Below are positions 17,634-28,400 of a stretch of 64,000 bases of DNA, in pieces. Location of the stretch: the NCBI GenBank assembly GCA_022837505.1, contig JALHFZ010000002.1:1-64000 (forward strand), given 5' to 3'. The stretch comes from Synergistaceae bacterium (GTDB lineage Bacteria > Synergistota > Synergistia > Synergistales > Aminobacteriaceae). Position 1 is the first letter of the stretch. Every line of letters begins with the position of its first letter. Position numbers and translations under genes: made by a program. Under the pieces are notes generated by a model, which saw only the letters and a program-made list of their open reading frames with translations, searched no databases and was not told where the DNA came from.

Positions 17634-18977
17634 TCAGATACACTTCTCCCGTATCTGCTTCACCAGTCTTTCTGAGATTTCCTCCATGAGGCGCCGGTCC
17701 CTTGCCTCCACGAGCACCCGGAGGAGGGGCTCCGTACCGGAGGGGCGGATGAGGATCCTCCCCGCCCCGGCGAGGCGGCATTCCTCGGTTGACGAAATTG
17801 CCGAGAGAAATTCACCGCTCATCACCGTGTTTTTCGATATCTCCACGTTGCAGAGAAGCTGGGGCCAGGGAGCGTAGCGGTCCGCGAGGGTGTCCATGTC
17901 CTCCCCCAGGGCGAGGCAGGCCTTCAGGAAGAAGAGCCCGGTGCAGAGGCCGTCCCCGGTGTTGACAAAGGAGGAGAGGATGATGTGCCCCGACTGCTCC
18001 CCTCCGAGGAGGGCTCCCCGGGCGGCCATGGTCTCCATGACGTACCGGTCTCCCACGGGGCAGCGGAAGACAGAAATTCCGTCCTCTGCGAGGTGTTCCT
18101 CCAGGGCCATGTTGCTCATGACCGTGGCGGCTACCCCGGTGCCGAGCTTTCCCTCCGAGGCAAGCCATCGGGCCAGGACCCACAGGATGATATCTCCGTC
18201 AAGGATCCGACCCCGTCCGTCCATCAGAAGAGCCCGGTCGGCGTCTCCGTCGTAGGCTATGCCCATGGGCAGGTCCCGGCTCCGGACCACCGCCGACAGG
18301 TGGCCCATGTTCATGACCCCTACCCCCTCATTGATGTTGAGGCCGTCCGGGGAGTTTCCCACGAAGGTCCATCGTCCTCCCAGTTCCTCAAAGACCGAAG
18401 GGGCCACGGTGACGGCGGCGCCGTGGGCGCAGTCGGCCCCTCCGGAGAGGGGGAAGGGGAAGGAGTCCCCCCAGAGGGAGGCGGCCCAGCGTCCGTACTC
18501 TGAGGGGGCGGAATCGACCTTCCGCAGCACCCCCACGGAGGCGCCTGTCGGTCGCCAGTCGTCCGTGAGGTTATCCCCCATGTACTCCTCAATGGAACCC
18601 TCCATGTCGTCGGAGAGCTTCGACCCCGTTCCGTCGAGGAATTTGATTCCGTTGTATTCCGCCGGGTTATGGGATGCGCTGATGACTGCCCCGCCGTGAA
18701 GGCCGAGGTTTTTGACGGAAAAGCTCACCCCCGGAGTGGGCAGCACGCCGAGAAGGTAGACATCGGCCCCTGCGGAGGTCATTCCGGCGGAAAGGGCCGC
18801 CTCAAGCATCTGCCCGGAGCGCCGGGTATCCCTTCCGAGGGCGATCTTCGGCCGGGGAACTCCCCTCTCCGTTAGAAAGAGGACGTAGGAGCGGCCGAGC
18901 CGAAGGGCCATTTCGGGGGTCATATCCCCCCTGTTTGCCACATCCCTGACGCCGTCCGTTCCGAAGAGGCAGCGCAT
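17634..18977 (-). CDS. glmM: Phosphoglucosamine mutase
   Basis: A 447-residue alpha-D-phosphohexomutase. Starting at 18977 it begins MRCLFGTDGVRD, typical of GlmM. The active-site serine lies in ISASHNPAEYNGIK, the metal loop is AYDGDADRA, the sugar-binding segment is GGEQSGHI, and the phosphate-binding loop is IRPSGTEPLLRV. It converts GlcN-6-P to GlcN-1-P. A GGAGG at ideal spacing fixes the start; an in-frame ATG seven codons upstream lacks such a site. It follows cdaA-cdaR, the conserved arrangement in which CdaR and GlmM modulate CdaA. Confidence 0.96.
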   Translation of the reverse strand: MRCLFGTDGVRDVANRGDMTPEMALRLGRSYVLFLTERGVPRPKIALGRDTRRSGQMLEAALSAGMTSAGADVYLLGVLPTPGVSFSVKNLGLHGGAVISASHNPAEYNGIKFLDGTGSKLSDDMEGSIEEYMGDNLTDDWRPTGASVGVLRKVDSAPSEYGRWAASLWGDSFPFPLSGGADCAHGAAVTVAPSVFEELGGRWTFVGNSPDGLNINEGVGVMNMGHLSAVVRSRDLPMGIAYDGDADRALLMDGRGRILDGDIILWVLARWLASEGKLGTGVAATVMSNMALEEHLAEDGISVFRCPVGDRYVMETMAARGALLGGEQSGHIILSSFVNTGDGLCTGLFFLKACLALGEDMDTLADRYAPWPQLLCNVEISKNTVMSGEFLSAISSTEECRLAGAGRILIRPSGTEPLLRVLVEARDRRLMEEISERLVKQIREKCI

Positions 18978-19022
18978 TTTCTTTCCTCCGCTCGTCATTG
19001 TCGCTTCACCATCCCAGCAGGA

Positions 19023-20255
19023 CTAAAAATCCTGAATATCGGCGATAACGGTAATGTTCGCCGGTTCAACCTTGATGACCTTCAGCTTTCCTCCGGTTTT
19101 ATTGCGAATCTGCACCGGCACGGTCAGCCGCCTCGACACGACGTTGGTTACATTGACGAAGGGCTGAATGAGCACTTCCTTTTCATCAAGGGCGTTGACC
19201 TCTGAAGGGATCCCCTCCAGCGTGACGTTCACCGATTCAGGCTCCACCTTCCATTTCGGATAGACGCTCCGCCCCTCCACTTCCACGGAGAGGCTCGACA
19301 GAAGACGGGTTACGGTGAAGGGCGTCAGAAGAACGTTTACCCTGACGGACGTTGCACCCACAAGGGTTACCATGGGGTCCTCCGGAGCCCGGAGGGAGAC
19401 CACCATGTTCTGCTCCTTCGAGATGCCTGTGATATCGATGGTTTCTGTATCAATTTTTGTAATTCCCTCAAGCTTTCCGAGGGGGCCTTCAACGGTAGCC
19501 ACTGCCGGTTCGACGATGACGGCCTTGAGGCGGAAGTCCTCCGTGGGCTTTCCGAGAATCCGGGCGTTCACCGGTACGGATTTCTTCGGCACACCCTGGG
19601 CGAGGACTGCTGAGAGCTTCACCGAGAGGGGTTCGACTCGAACGGCATCCTCGAATTCTCCGCTTTTCGTGATCTCCACGGGGAGCACCTTTTCCCCTCC
19701 CGCCTTGAGATCGTCGAGGGTCACCTTTATCCGCGCCGAGGTTATCTTCGATACGTCATTTTCGCTCCCCCGGGCGCTGACTTCGGCGGGAACGATGCTG
19801 ACACCGTCAAGATACAGTCCCGGGGGGAGGCCGTTTTCCACAACCACCTCCACGGGGATGAGACGGTCGACATACCGGAGAAGTTCGATGTCCGCATGGG
19901 TCGGCCGGATATCCACCAGCTTCACGTCTTTGGGAAGGATGGACCGGATCGCCACCCGGTATTTTCCCACATCAAGCCCCCGGGCGTCCAGTTCACAGAC
20001 GACCGAGCCGGGGGTCAGGGAGGAGAGGACGGCCTGCTCTCCCGAGAGGACCACCTCCACGGTTTTTACGGGGGTTCTGAGGGTGACCTGGGGGGGGACA
20101 TTGAGATATTCGAGATCCACCGTGATCGTCCTCGTGGTCTCGGTGGACCGGCTTCCGGAGACGTAGAACCAGAAGGCGAGGGCAATGAGAACTGCGATCA
20201 CCTTCAGGAAAAGGGGGGATGCGAGAATATCGTCGATCTTCCGGGGTTCAGCCAT
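19023..20255 (-). CDS. cdaR: YbbR-domain protein, CdaA regulator CdaR
   Basis: A 410-residue protein with one N-terminal membrane helix (about residues 14-32, LFLKVIAVLIALAFWFYVSG). It is followed by four beta-rich YbbR-type repeats on the outer side of the membrane. The position between cdaA and glmM is diagnostic of CdaR, which binds and modulates the membrane diadenylate cyclase. The start codon lies 30 bases after the cdaA stop. The regulatory direction (activator or repressor) differs between organisms and cannot be read here. Confidence 0.88.
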   Translation of the reverse strand: MAEPRKIDDILASPLFLKVIAVLIALAFWFYVSGSRSTETTRTITVDLEYLNVPPQVTLRTPVKTVEVVLSGEQAVLSSLTPGSVVCELDARGLDVGKYRVAIRSILPKDVKLVDIRPTHADIELLRYVDRLIPVEVVVENGLPPGLYLDGVSIVPAEVSARGSENDVSKITSARIKVTLDDLKAGGEKVLPVEITKSGEFEDAVRVEPLSVKLSAVLAQGVPKKSVPVNARILGKPTEDFRLKAVIVEPAVATVEGPLGKLEGITKIDTETIDITGISKEQNMVVSLRAPEDPMVTLVGATSVRVNVLLTPFTVTRLLSSLSVEVEGRSVYPKWKVEPESVNVTLEGIPSEVNALDEKEVLIQPFVNVTNVVSRRLTVPVQIRNKTGGKLKVIKVEPANITVIADIQDF

Positions 20256-20285
20256 GATCTTTTGAACTTCTCCGGCAAGAGCCTG

Positions 20286-21098
20286 TTATGTCCATAGGGT
20301 CCGGATATCCTCCTGCAGGCGGTCGAGGATGGATTTGCTCTCTCCGTCGTCTCCGCCGAAATAGTGAAGAAGAAGTTTTTGAATCTGGGGCTCCTTGAGA
20401 TTTCTTGAGAGGTGCCCGTTGACGGCCAGGGAGACCTCTCCCCGCTCCTCCGAGACTATGAGGGATATGGCGTCGGAGACCTCCGTGACGCCCAGGCCCG
20501 CCCGGTGGCGGGTTCCCAGCCAGCGGGAGAGGTCCGTGTTCTCCGAGAGGGGAAGATAGCACCCTGCCGCCACGATGGAATTACGGTCGAGGATCACCGC
20601 TCCGTCATGGAGGGGGTTTCCCCCCCAGAAGATGGAGATGAGGGTCTCCTGGGTTATCTCGGCGCCGAGACGGATGGCCGTTCTCCAGAAATCCTTGAGC
20701 CCCGTGTCCCGTTCGAGGACGAGAAGGGCGCCGATCTTCTGCCCCTTGAGGTAGCCTATGGCCCGGGCGACCTCCTGGCTGAGATGTTCTGCCTTTTTCA
20801 TGACCTTCCTTTTCTGCCAGAAGCTGCCCCCCCTGCCGAGGTCCTCGAGCATCTTCCGCAGCTCGGGCTGGAAGACGATGGGGATGGCGATGACCAGCAC
20901 ACCGAGGGCCTTGCCGAGAAACCATGAAAGGGTGCGGAGATCGAAAATCCGCGCTCCCGCTGCAAGGGCGCCTATAACAAAGAGCCCCTTGACGAGCTGC
21001 ATGGCCCTCGTTCCCACGAGAAGCTGGAGAAGGCGGTGGACGATGATGGAGATGACAATGATGTCAATGACATCCTGCCATCGAATAAAGTTAAACAT
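20286..21098 (-). CDS. cdaA: Membrane diadenylate cyclase CdaA
   Basis: A 270-residue protein with three N-terminal membrane helices (about residues 8-80) and a DisA_N diadenylate cyclase domain. The two catalytic motifs are visible: DGAVI (in the NPLHDGAVILDRN segment) and RHRAGLG. It makes cyclic di-AMP from two ATP. It is followed by cdaR and glmM. The likely promoter overlaps the stop codon of the upstream racemase gene (TATAGT at about 21139-21144), and a GGAG precedes the ATG. A PgpH-type phosphodiesterase for the same messenger is at 287-2422. Confidence 0.95.
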   Translation of the reverse strand: MFNFIRWQDVIDIIVISIIVHRLLQLLVGTRAMQLVKGLFVIGALAAGARIFDLRTLSWFLGKALGVLVIAIPIVFQPELRKMLEDLGRGGSFWQKRKVMKKAEHLSQEVARAIGYLKGQKIGALLVLERDTGLKDFWRTAIRLGAEITQETLISIFWGGNPLHDGAVILDRNSIVAAGCYLPLSENTDLSRWLGTRHRAGLGVTEVSDAISLIVSEERGEVSLAVNGHLSRNLKEPQIQKLLLHYFGGDDGESKSILDRLQEDIRTLWT

Positions 21099-21140
21099 AG
21101 GCGTACTCCGTAATCAGGGGTCTATTCATCACACCGTATA

Positions 21141-22211
21141 CTATACCATCTTAAAGGCTGCATAGGGGGACGTGCTGAGGGCAAGAAGGGCTCCGTAATC
21201 GGGCCGGAAGCGGAGGATGTCCCCCAGGGCGGGAGGAGGGGAGACATCTTCCGCATCGAGGATCATATGGTCGCTCGATCCTCCGAGGATGAGGGCCCCT
21301 TCCGCCTCGGGGACGAGCCCCTCGATTTTCACATCCTGCCGCCCCACCCCGAGGATGGCCCGAAGACGCCTTCCCCTGTCGGGAAAACGGGGCTGCCCTC
21401 CGAAGGCGTCGGCCCCCCGGGGTTCCGCCGGAACGGAGGGCTTTCTCCGGACCTCCACGACCTCTGCCTCGAGCACCATGGTGTTCTGATGAAGCCAGGG
21501 GATGGACCGGATGGAGGTCACATCCTCTCCGAGGAGGATGGCCTCTCCTATCCGGAGATGATTTATCCCTTCCGGTATCTCCTGTTTCTCGAGAAGAAGG
21601 AGGGAGGAAGTGGACCCTCCCGAGAAGACGGTGAGAGGGTATCCCAGGGCCCGCTCCATCTCCCTCCCGGCGGAGAGAAGGGTGAGGAGTTTTTCAGCCG
21701 TCGGCAGGGTCCCGCCCCAGCAGCCGAAGTTGACCCCCACCCCCCGGCACCGCACCCTCGGTGAAGCCCGGAGGGTCTCTGCCATCTCCTCGGCTTCATT
21801 CAGGCAGAGCCCCTCCCGGAGGTCGCCTAGGTCGAACATGACGATGACCTCCATAGTGGAGCCAAGGAATTCGCACTCCTTCTCGAGAAGGTTGACCGTA
21901 GGGGCCATGCTCACCAGGGAGCAGTCCGCAAGCTCGGCCACGAGGGGGAGCTCTGAGAGCATGGGGATGCGCAGCAGCAGCAGGGGAAGGCCCGTTTTCA
22001 TCTTCCTGAGGGCCGCGATGTTTGCCATCCGGCTGTCCGCCAGCTCCCGGCACCCCCCTTCGATGAATGAGCGGACCACCGGGGGGTAGGCGCAGACGCC
22101 CTTCACCACTCCGGCGACGGCTATCCCCCCTTCGGCGCAGCGGCGAACCACCCTGAAAGCATTTTCCCTTATTTTTTCCCGGGAGACGAGCAGCCTGGGG
22201 TACCGGTTCAT
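21141..22211 (-). CDS. Alanine/ornithine racemase-family PLP enzyme
   Basis: From the ATG at 22211 (AGGAGG ribosome site, 4 bases after the nfo stop) the product is 356 residues. It is a fold-type III PLP barrel of the alanine racemase N-domain superfamily. The probable PLP lysine is in VAGVVKGVCA (about residue 38), and FGCWGG and SGGSTSSL are further barrel-end motifs. The overall pattern is closest to clostridial ornithine racemase (Orr) and the YhfX-like group rather than Alr with its separate beta domain. That would suit an organism that ferments amino acids, but the substrate is an inference. The open frame extends upstream only as a shadow of nfo. Confidence 0.75.
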   Translation of the reverse strand: MNRYPRLLVSREKIRENAFRVVRRCAEGGIAVAGVVKGVCAYPPVVRSFIEGGCRELADSRMANIAALRKMKTGLPLLLLRIPMLSELPLVAELADCSLVSMAPTVNLLEKECEFLGSTMEVIVMFDLGDLREGLCLNEAEEMAETLRASPRVRCRGVGVNFGCWGGTLPTAEKLLTLLSAGREMERALGYPLTVFSGGSTSSLLLLEKQEIPEGINHLRIGEAILLGEDVTSIRSIPWLHQNTMVLEAEVVEVRRKPSVPAEPRGADAFGGQPRFPDRGRRLRAILGVGRQDVKIEGLVPEAEGALILGGSSDHMILDAEDVSPPPALGDILRFRPDYGALLALSTSPYAAFKMV

Positions 22212-22215
22212 TCCG

Positions 22216-23058
22216 TCATCCTCCTCTGAGTTTCCGCAGAATGGCAAGGTCCCGGCCGTATCCGTGGCCATCGGGGGGCGTCTCGAGAATGCAGGGGATA
22301 TCCTCCCAGAGGGGGTCGTTGAGGATGAAGGAAAAAGGGGCGTTCCCCAGCTCCCCTTCCCCGATATTCGCATGGCGGTCCAGCTTCCGCCCGAGGGGGT
22401 GGGCGCTGTCGTTCAGGTGCCAGCAGCGGACCCTGTCGAGGCCGATGGTCTTCTCCACCTCGTCGAGAAGACGCTCATAGGAGGCGGGGGTTCTCATCTC
22501 AAACCCCGCGGCGAACATATGGCATGTGTCGAGGCACAGCCCCAGGCGGGGGTGCCAGTCGAGGAGTTCGAAGATGCGGCGGAGCTGGCGGAAATCCTTT
22601 CCGAGGATGTCCCCCTGGCCGGCCATGGTCTCGAGAAGGACGGAGACCCTTTTATGGGCCGTCCTTCCGAGGACAAGCCCCAGCCGTTCGGCGGCGAGGG
22701 CGAGCCCTTCCTCCGCCGGCCTCCCCCGGGAGGAGCCGGGGTGCAGGACAAGATCATCCACACCGAGGAGGTCGCACCGTTCGATTTCATCCTCAAGGGC
22801 GGCGATGCTTCGGTCCCCCGTGGCGTCTGTGGCGGCCAGGTTGATGAGATAAGAGGCGTGAACCACCACCGATTCGATGGAGCTCTCCCCCCAGGCCCGG
22901 AAAAAGCGCTCCGCCCTCCCCTGGGAAAGGGGGGCGCACCGCCACTGAATCTGGTTTTTTGAAAAAATCTGGATGGCCTCGCAGGAGAGGGCTTCTCCCC
23001 GCTCGATGCTCTTTTCGAGCCCCCCCGCTATGGACATATGGGCCCCTATGAGTGCCAC
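22216..23058 (-). CDS. nfo: Endonuclease IV (AP endonuclease)
   Basis: A 280-residue TIM-barrel enzyme that cuts DNA at abasic sites. The N-terminus IGAHMSIAGGLEKSIERGE and the segments IQIFSKNQIQW, LVLHPGSSRG, LLETMAGQG, LCLDTCHMFAAG and CWHLNDSAHPLG contain the expected zinc ligands. Its start overlaps the end of the Nudix gene by 13 bases. The next gene, the racemase, starts 4 bases after its stop. Confidence 0.96.
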   Translation of the reverse strand: MALIGAHMSIAGGLEKSIERGEALSCEAIQIFSKNQIQWRCAPLSQGRAERFFRAWGESSIESVVVHASYLINLAATDATGDRSIAALEDEIERCDLLGVDDLVLHPGSSRGRPAEEGLALAAERLGLVLGRTAHKRVSVLLETMAGQGDILGKDFRQLRRIFELLDWHPRLGLCLDTCHMFAAGFEMRTPASYERLLDEVEKTIGLDRVRCWHLNDSAHPLGRKLDRHANIGEGELGNAPFSFILNDPLWEDIPCILETPPDGHGYGRDLAILRKLRGG

Positions 23059-23666
23059 GGGGATTCCTCCCTCCTGAGCAGCCGGAGGACCTTTTCAAGG
23101 ATACGGGCGGTGACGCCCCAGATCCTCCACCCGTTGTCAAGGCTGTAGACAGGGTATATATGGGGCACGTCCTTCAGCAGAACCTCTTCTCTTTCGGGAA
23201 GAGGAGGGAAGGAATCCACCGGGGCAAAGTAAAATTCGTCAATCTCCCCCGCGGAGAGGAGGATTGTCTCGGGGGGGGTCCCTGTTATTATTCCCGCCAC
23301 GGGAAAGACGGCGATGGAGGTGACGACGGAGTGCTCCACGGGCAGAAGCCTGAGGGGCTCCACCGCTGAGGAGGGGATGGCCGTCTCCTCTTCCGTCTCC
23401 CGGAGGGCCGTGGCAAGGGGGGTCTCATCCCCCTCCTCCCGCATTCCACCGGGAAAGCAGATCTCCCCGGCATGGTGGGCCAGGAGGGGGGACCTCCGGA
23501 GAAAGAGAAGACTGGCCCCTTCCTCTGTAGGAAAGAAGGGGACGAGGACGGCGCTTTTTCTCTCCGTCCCTTCACCGAAGTGCCCCCAGGGAGGAAAGGG
23601 GCCCGGAGGGGAGAAGACCCTTCTGATTTTTTCGGCGGAGGAACAGGGGGCCGGACCGGTCTTCAT
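23046..23666 (-). CDS. Nudix hydrolase, CoA pyrophosphatase-like
   Basis: A 206-residue Nudix protein. The Nudix box runs from GGMREEGDETPLATALRE through TEEETAIP, matching G-x5-E-x7-RE-U-x-EE-x-G-U except that T-A replaces the final glycine region. The following pattern and the preceding LLFLRRSPLLAHHAGEICFPGG resemble the NudL/CoA diphosphatase group (UPF0035-type). The substrate is therefore likely CoA or a derivative but is not certain. It is translationally linked to pyk upstream (4-base overlap) and nfo downstream. Confidence 0.82.
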   Translation of the reverse strand: MKTGPAPCSSAEKIRRVFSPPGPFPPWGHFGEGTERKSAVLVPFFPTEEGASLLFLRRSPLLAHHAGEICFPGGMREEGDETPLATALRETEEETAIPSSAVEPLRLLPVEHSVVTSIAVFPVAGIITGTPPETILLSAGEIDEFYFAPVDSFPPLPEREEVLLKDVPHIYPVYSLDNGWRIWGVTARILEKVLRLLRREESPWHS

Positions 23667-25420
23667 ACGGTGAGCTTGACCCGTCCGGAATAGATAATCC
23701 CCCGGTAGCCGTCCACTGTGACGATCATCCCGTCCCTGAGCAGCGTGAGGGCGTCTTTGGCGTTCACCACGCAGGGGATGCCGAGCTCCAGGGAGACTAT
23801 GGCCGCGTGGGAGGTCAGCCCCCCCTCTTCGGCGATGATGGCCGAGGCGAGCTTCATGGCGGGGATATACTCCCGATCGGTGCTTTTCACCACGAGTACC
23901 GCCCCCTTCGTCATCTTCTCCAGGGCCTCGGCGGAGGATGAGGCCGTGCAGACTACCCCCCTTGCCTCCCGTTTCAGAAGGGATATCCCCCGGAGGAGGA
24001 CCTTTCCCGCCGTGTGGACCTGGAGCATATTCGTGGTTCCCGCCGTGCCGAGGGGAACGCCGGCGGTGACCACCACGAGATCCCCCTCGGAAAGAAGCCC
24101 CGCGGAAATACAGGTGGCTATGGTGGAGTCCACAGCGGTGTTCTGATCGAACATCTCCTCTTTGAAGAGGGGGGTCACCCCCCAGTAGAGAGTCAGTTCC
24201 CGCCAGGTTCTCCTCGACGGCGTGGCCCCCAGGATGGCGCAGGGTGGACGGTGTTTGCTCACCATCTGGGCGGTGCTTCCGCTTGAGGTCATGGAGATGA
24301 TGGCGGCGGCGTTCATCTGCCGGGCCACCTGGACGGCCGCGCTGCTGACCGCGTCGGGGACGCCGAAGGACTGGGAGACGGCGTGGAGGGGGTGCTGCCA
24401 GAGGTCTATCTCCCGTTCGGTCCGCCTCACGATCCGCTTCATGGTCTCCACCGACCGGAGAGGGTAGGCCCCCTTCGCGGTCTCGCCTGAGAGCATCACG
24501 GCGTCCGTTCCGTCAAGGACGGCGTTCGCCACATCGCTCGCCTCGGCACGGGTCGGCCGGGGGTTGCGGATCATGGAGTCGAGCATCTGGGTGGCCACGA
24601 TGACCGCCTTCCCCCGGGAGCGGCAGATGTCGATGATCCTCTTCTGCTGGAGGGGGACATCCTCCGTGGGGATCTCCACTCCGAGATCTCCCCGGGCGAT
24701 CATCATGCCGTCCACCACGTCGGCGATGGACTCGATGTTCAGAATGGACTGGCGGGTCTCTATCTTCGCCACGACCTTCATGCTTCCTCCGGCGGCCTCC
24801 ATGACCCTCCGCACCTCCATGATGTCCGAGCGGCTTTTCACGAAGGAGACGGCGATGTAGTCCATGGAATGGTCGATCCCCCACTGGATATCCTGAAGAT
24901 CCTTTTCGGCGAGGGCCGGGAGGGATATATCCGCTCCCGGAATATTCACCCCCTTGGTGTCGGAGAGAAGCCCTCCCACGATGACCCTGCAGAGGACGTC
25001 CGTGGCCGAGACGGACTCCACGGCAAGCTGGAGGGTGCCGTCGTCGATGAAGATCTCCTGCCCCGGGGTGACCTCTCTGGGCAGGGCCTCGTAATTGACG
25101 TAGACCCGGGAGGCCGTGCCGGGAATTGCGCTTTTATCTGTGGTGAGGGCGATGAGCTGTCCCTGCTCGAGTCTGACAAGCCCCCCCTCCACCTTTCCCG
25201 TGCGGATCTCCGGCCCCTTGGTGTCAAGGAGGGTCGCTATGGGAGTGCCCTCCTCCTTTTCGATGGTCCGTACAAGCTCAAGCATGGCGAGATGGCCGTC
25301 GTAGTCTCCGTGGCTGAAGTTGAACCTGGCGACGTTCATCCCCGCCCGCACCATGGCGGTCATGGTTTCATGGTCGGAACAGGAAGGACCGAGGGTACAG
25401 ACGATTTTCACCTTTGACAT
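23663..25420 (-). CDS. pyk: Pyruvate kinase with C-terminal PEP-utilizer domain
   Basis: A 585-residue pyruvate kinase. The barrel starts KIVCTLGPSCSD and contains the MIARGDLGVEIP and AVMLSGETAKGAYP signatures. The extra segment of about 100 residues at the C-terminus ends in GGLTSHAAIVSLELGIPCVV, the swivelling phosphohistidine-type domain found in Bacillus and Geobacillus pyruvate kinases. In this enzyme the extra domain is structural rather than a phosphate carrier. The gene forms an operon with the Nudix hydrolase and nfo. Confidence 0.96.
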   Translation of the reverse strand: MSKVKIVCTLGPSCSDHETMTAMVRAGMNVARFNFSHGDYDGHLAMLELVRTIEKEEGTPIATLLDTKGPEIRTGKVEGGLVRLEQGQLIALTTDKSAIPGTASRVYVNYEALPREVTPGQEIFIDDGTLQLAVESVSATDVLCRVIVGGLLSDTKGVNIPGADISLPALAEKDLQDIQWGIDHSMDYIAVSFVKSRSDIMEVRRVMEAAGGSMKVVAKIETRQSILNIESIADVVDGMMIARGDLGVEIPTEDVPLQQKRIIDICRSRGKAVIVATQMLDSMIRNPRPTRAEASDVANAVLDGTDAVMLSGETAKGAYPLRSVETMKRIVRRTEREIDLWQHPLHAVSQSFGVPDAVSSAAVQVARQMNAAAIISMTSSGSTAQMVSKHRPPCAILGATPSRRTWRELTLYWGVTPLFKEEMFDQNTAVDSTIATCISAGLLSEGDLVVVTAGVPLGTAGTTNMLQVHTAGKVLLRGISLLKREARGVVCTASSSAEALEKMTKGAVLVVKSTDREYIPAMKLASAIIAEEGGLTSHAAIVSLELGIPCVVNAKDALTLLRDGMIVTVDGYRGIIYSGRVKLTV

Positions 25421-25446
25421 GGAATGACTCCTTTCGTTAGAACCGA

Positions 25447-28400
25447 TTAACCGATGGAAAAAATTTCCTCGGGGAGCACCTTGGCAAGAAGGGGGGCCAG
25501 GGGCGCTCCGGGGTCGACCTTGATGTCCGGCAGAAGCAGCACAACGGAATCGCTGTCATTTCGAAACTCCAGGAGGACGGGAGATTTTCCCGGATAGGCC
25601 TTCAGCGCCCGGAAAAAATCCTTGAAGGAGACGTTCTTGACGAAATCCCCGAGGAGGGAGAGGCGGACGAAGGGGGGCATGCCGTTCTCCCCTTCCTGGG
25701 GGAGGATGTGGACGGTTTTCGCAAGAACGCTCAGGTTTCCCCGCTCCTCGGGAAAACCCTGGATGAAGCATATCTGCCCCTCTCCGGCCTTCCCCCGGAG
25801 GGGAGCCCAGGTCTTGGGAAAGCATACCGCCTCGACCCGGGATTCTCCGTCCTCGATCTCTATAATCCCCATGAGATCCCCCTTTTTCGTGGTCTTTTCC
25901 CGGACGGAGAGGATCATGCCGCCGAAGAGGGGGGGAATCTTTCTGCTCTTCCAGGTCTTCAGCTCGGCGATGCGGCAGTTCGAAAGGGAACGGACCCGCG
26001 CCTCATGCTGATCGAAGGGGTGCCCGGAAATATAGAGCCCCGTGGCGTCCTTCTCAAGTTCGAGTTTTTCCCGGAGGGAAAAATCCTCCACATCGGGGAG
26101 GTCAGGCCCCGCCTCATCCTCCGGAGAGGGGAGGCATTCGAAGAGGGAGCACTGGTTTACGTCCGTCAGGGTCCTCTGGGCCGCGGAATGGAGGTCAGGG
26201 AGCCCCTCGAGGAGTTTGCGGCGGTTGGGGCAGAGGGCGTCGAAGGCCCCCGCGCCGATGAGGTTTTCGACGATGGATTTGTTCACCACCCGGAGGTCCA
26301 CCCGGCGGAGGAAATCCCAGAGGGAGGTGAAGGGACCCTTTTCCGTCCGGGCGGCCACGATGGCATCCACGGCCAGGTGTCCCGCCCGGGCCACCGCTCC
26401 GAGGCCGAAACGGACGACCTCCCCCGCGGCAGTAAAGCTCGCCATGGAGACATTCACGTCGGGGGGAAGGACGTTTATTCCGGAATTGCGCACCTCCCGG
26501 ATGTAGGAAGCGAGATCCTCCTTTTTCGATCCGATCTGGCTCGTAAGGTACGCGGCCATGAACTCGCTCCGGTAATTCGCCTTCAGCCAGGCAGTCTGGT
26601 AGGTGATCATGGCGTAGGCGGCGCTGTGGGACTTGTTGAAGCCATACCCGGCGAATTCCTGGATGAGGTCAAAGATCTCCGTGGCTTTTTTCTCGTTCAG
26701 CCCCCGCTCAAGGCAGCCGGAGACGAATTTTGTCCGCTGCTGCTCCATGACGTCGGCCTTTTTCTTTCCCATGGCCCGGCGGAGGAGGTCGGCCTCCCCG
26801 AGGGAGTACCCCGCGAGGATGGCGGCGCACTGCATGACCTGCTCCTGGTAGAGGATGACCCCGTAGGTCTCCTTCAGCACATCCTCAAGGAGGGGGTGGA
26901 GGTAGGAGGGTTTCGCCTGGCCGTGTTTGCACTGGATGTACTGGTCCACCATGCCGCTTCCGAGGGGGCCGGGGCGGTACATGGCGAGGACGGCGATGAC
27001 GTCCTCAAAACAGTCGACCTTCAGTTTTCTGAGAAGCTGCCTCATCCCCGACGATTCAAGCTGAAAGATCCCCAGGGTGTCGGCCTGCTGAAGAAGCTCG
27101 TAGGTTGGCTGGTCGTCGAGAGGAAGGGAGTCCATGTCGGGCAGGGGCTTTCCTCCTATGGCGATGTTCGAGAGGGTTTCCTCGATGACCGACAGGGTCC
27201 GGAGGCCCAGGAAATCCATCTTCACGAGGCCCAGTTTCTCGATGGGCTCCATGGGGTACTGGGTGACTATCTGATTTTCGCCGATTCTGCGGACGGGGAC
27301 GAGGTCCGTCAGGGGCATGGGGGTGATGACCACCCCCGCGGCATGCTGGGAGCAGTGCCTGGCCAGCCCCTCTATTTTTTTCGCCATGGTGAGGACCCGT
27401 TCCACCATTTTGTCCTTCTTCTGTACGGCTGCAAGTTCCGGGGACTGCTCCAGGGCCTCGTCAATGGAGCCGACCCCGATGGGGATGAGACGGGTGACGG
27501 CGATGACGTCCTGGACGGGCATTCCGAGCACCCGTCCCACGTCGGTCACTGCGGCCCGGCTTTTCATCCTTCCGAAGGTGACGATCTGGGAGACCCGGTC
27601 TGAGCCGTAATGGTCGGTGATGTAGCGGAGAAGTTCATCCCGGCCCCGGTCGGAGACGTCCGTATCGATATCGGGCATGCTGATCCGTTCTGGGTTGAGG
27701 AACCGCTCGAAGAGGAGGCCATAGCGGATGGGGTTGAGCTCGGTGATCCTCAGACTCCATGCGACGAGGGAGCCTGCGGCCGACCCCCTTCCCGGCCCGA
27801 CGGGGATCTTCCTCTTCTTGGCCGCCTGGATGATCCCGGCGACGATGAGAAAGTACCCGGCAAACCCCATGGAGTTGATAACCGAGAGTTCGTAATCAAG
27901 GCGCTCTCCGTACTCCGCCGGAAGGGGCTCTCCCATCCGGGTCTTCAGCCCCGAGAGAGCCATCTTCTCAAGGTTCGTCTCGAGGGTCTCTCCCTCGGGG
28001 AGGTCGAGATTGGGAAGTTTATATTCCTTTTCATCCAGGGGGAGATGGACGCTGCACCGTTCCGCTATGGCCACGGTGTTGTCGAGGGCGTCGGGGAGCT
28101 CCGCACCGAAAAGAGCGTCCATCTCCTCGGGGGAGCGGAAGTAGAAGTCATTGGTCGAGAAGGACATCCGGTTTTCATCCTCAAGGCTGCTTTTCGTCTG
28201 AACGCAGAGGAGGACTTCATGCCAGCTGTGATCTTCCTTTTCGAGATAGTGGGCGTCGTTTGTGGCGATGAGGGGAAAACCGTGGTCCCTCGCCATTGTC
28301 ACGAGGGCGCGGTTCACCATGGCCTGTTCGGGGATCCCGTTATACATTATCTCGAGAAAGAAATTGTCTTTGCCCATGATATCCCGGTAGAGGACTGCCC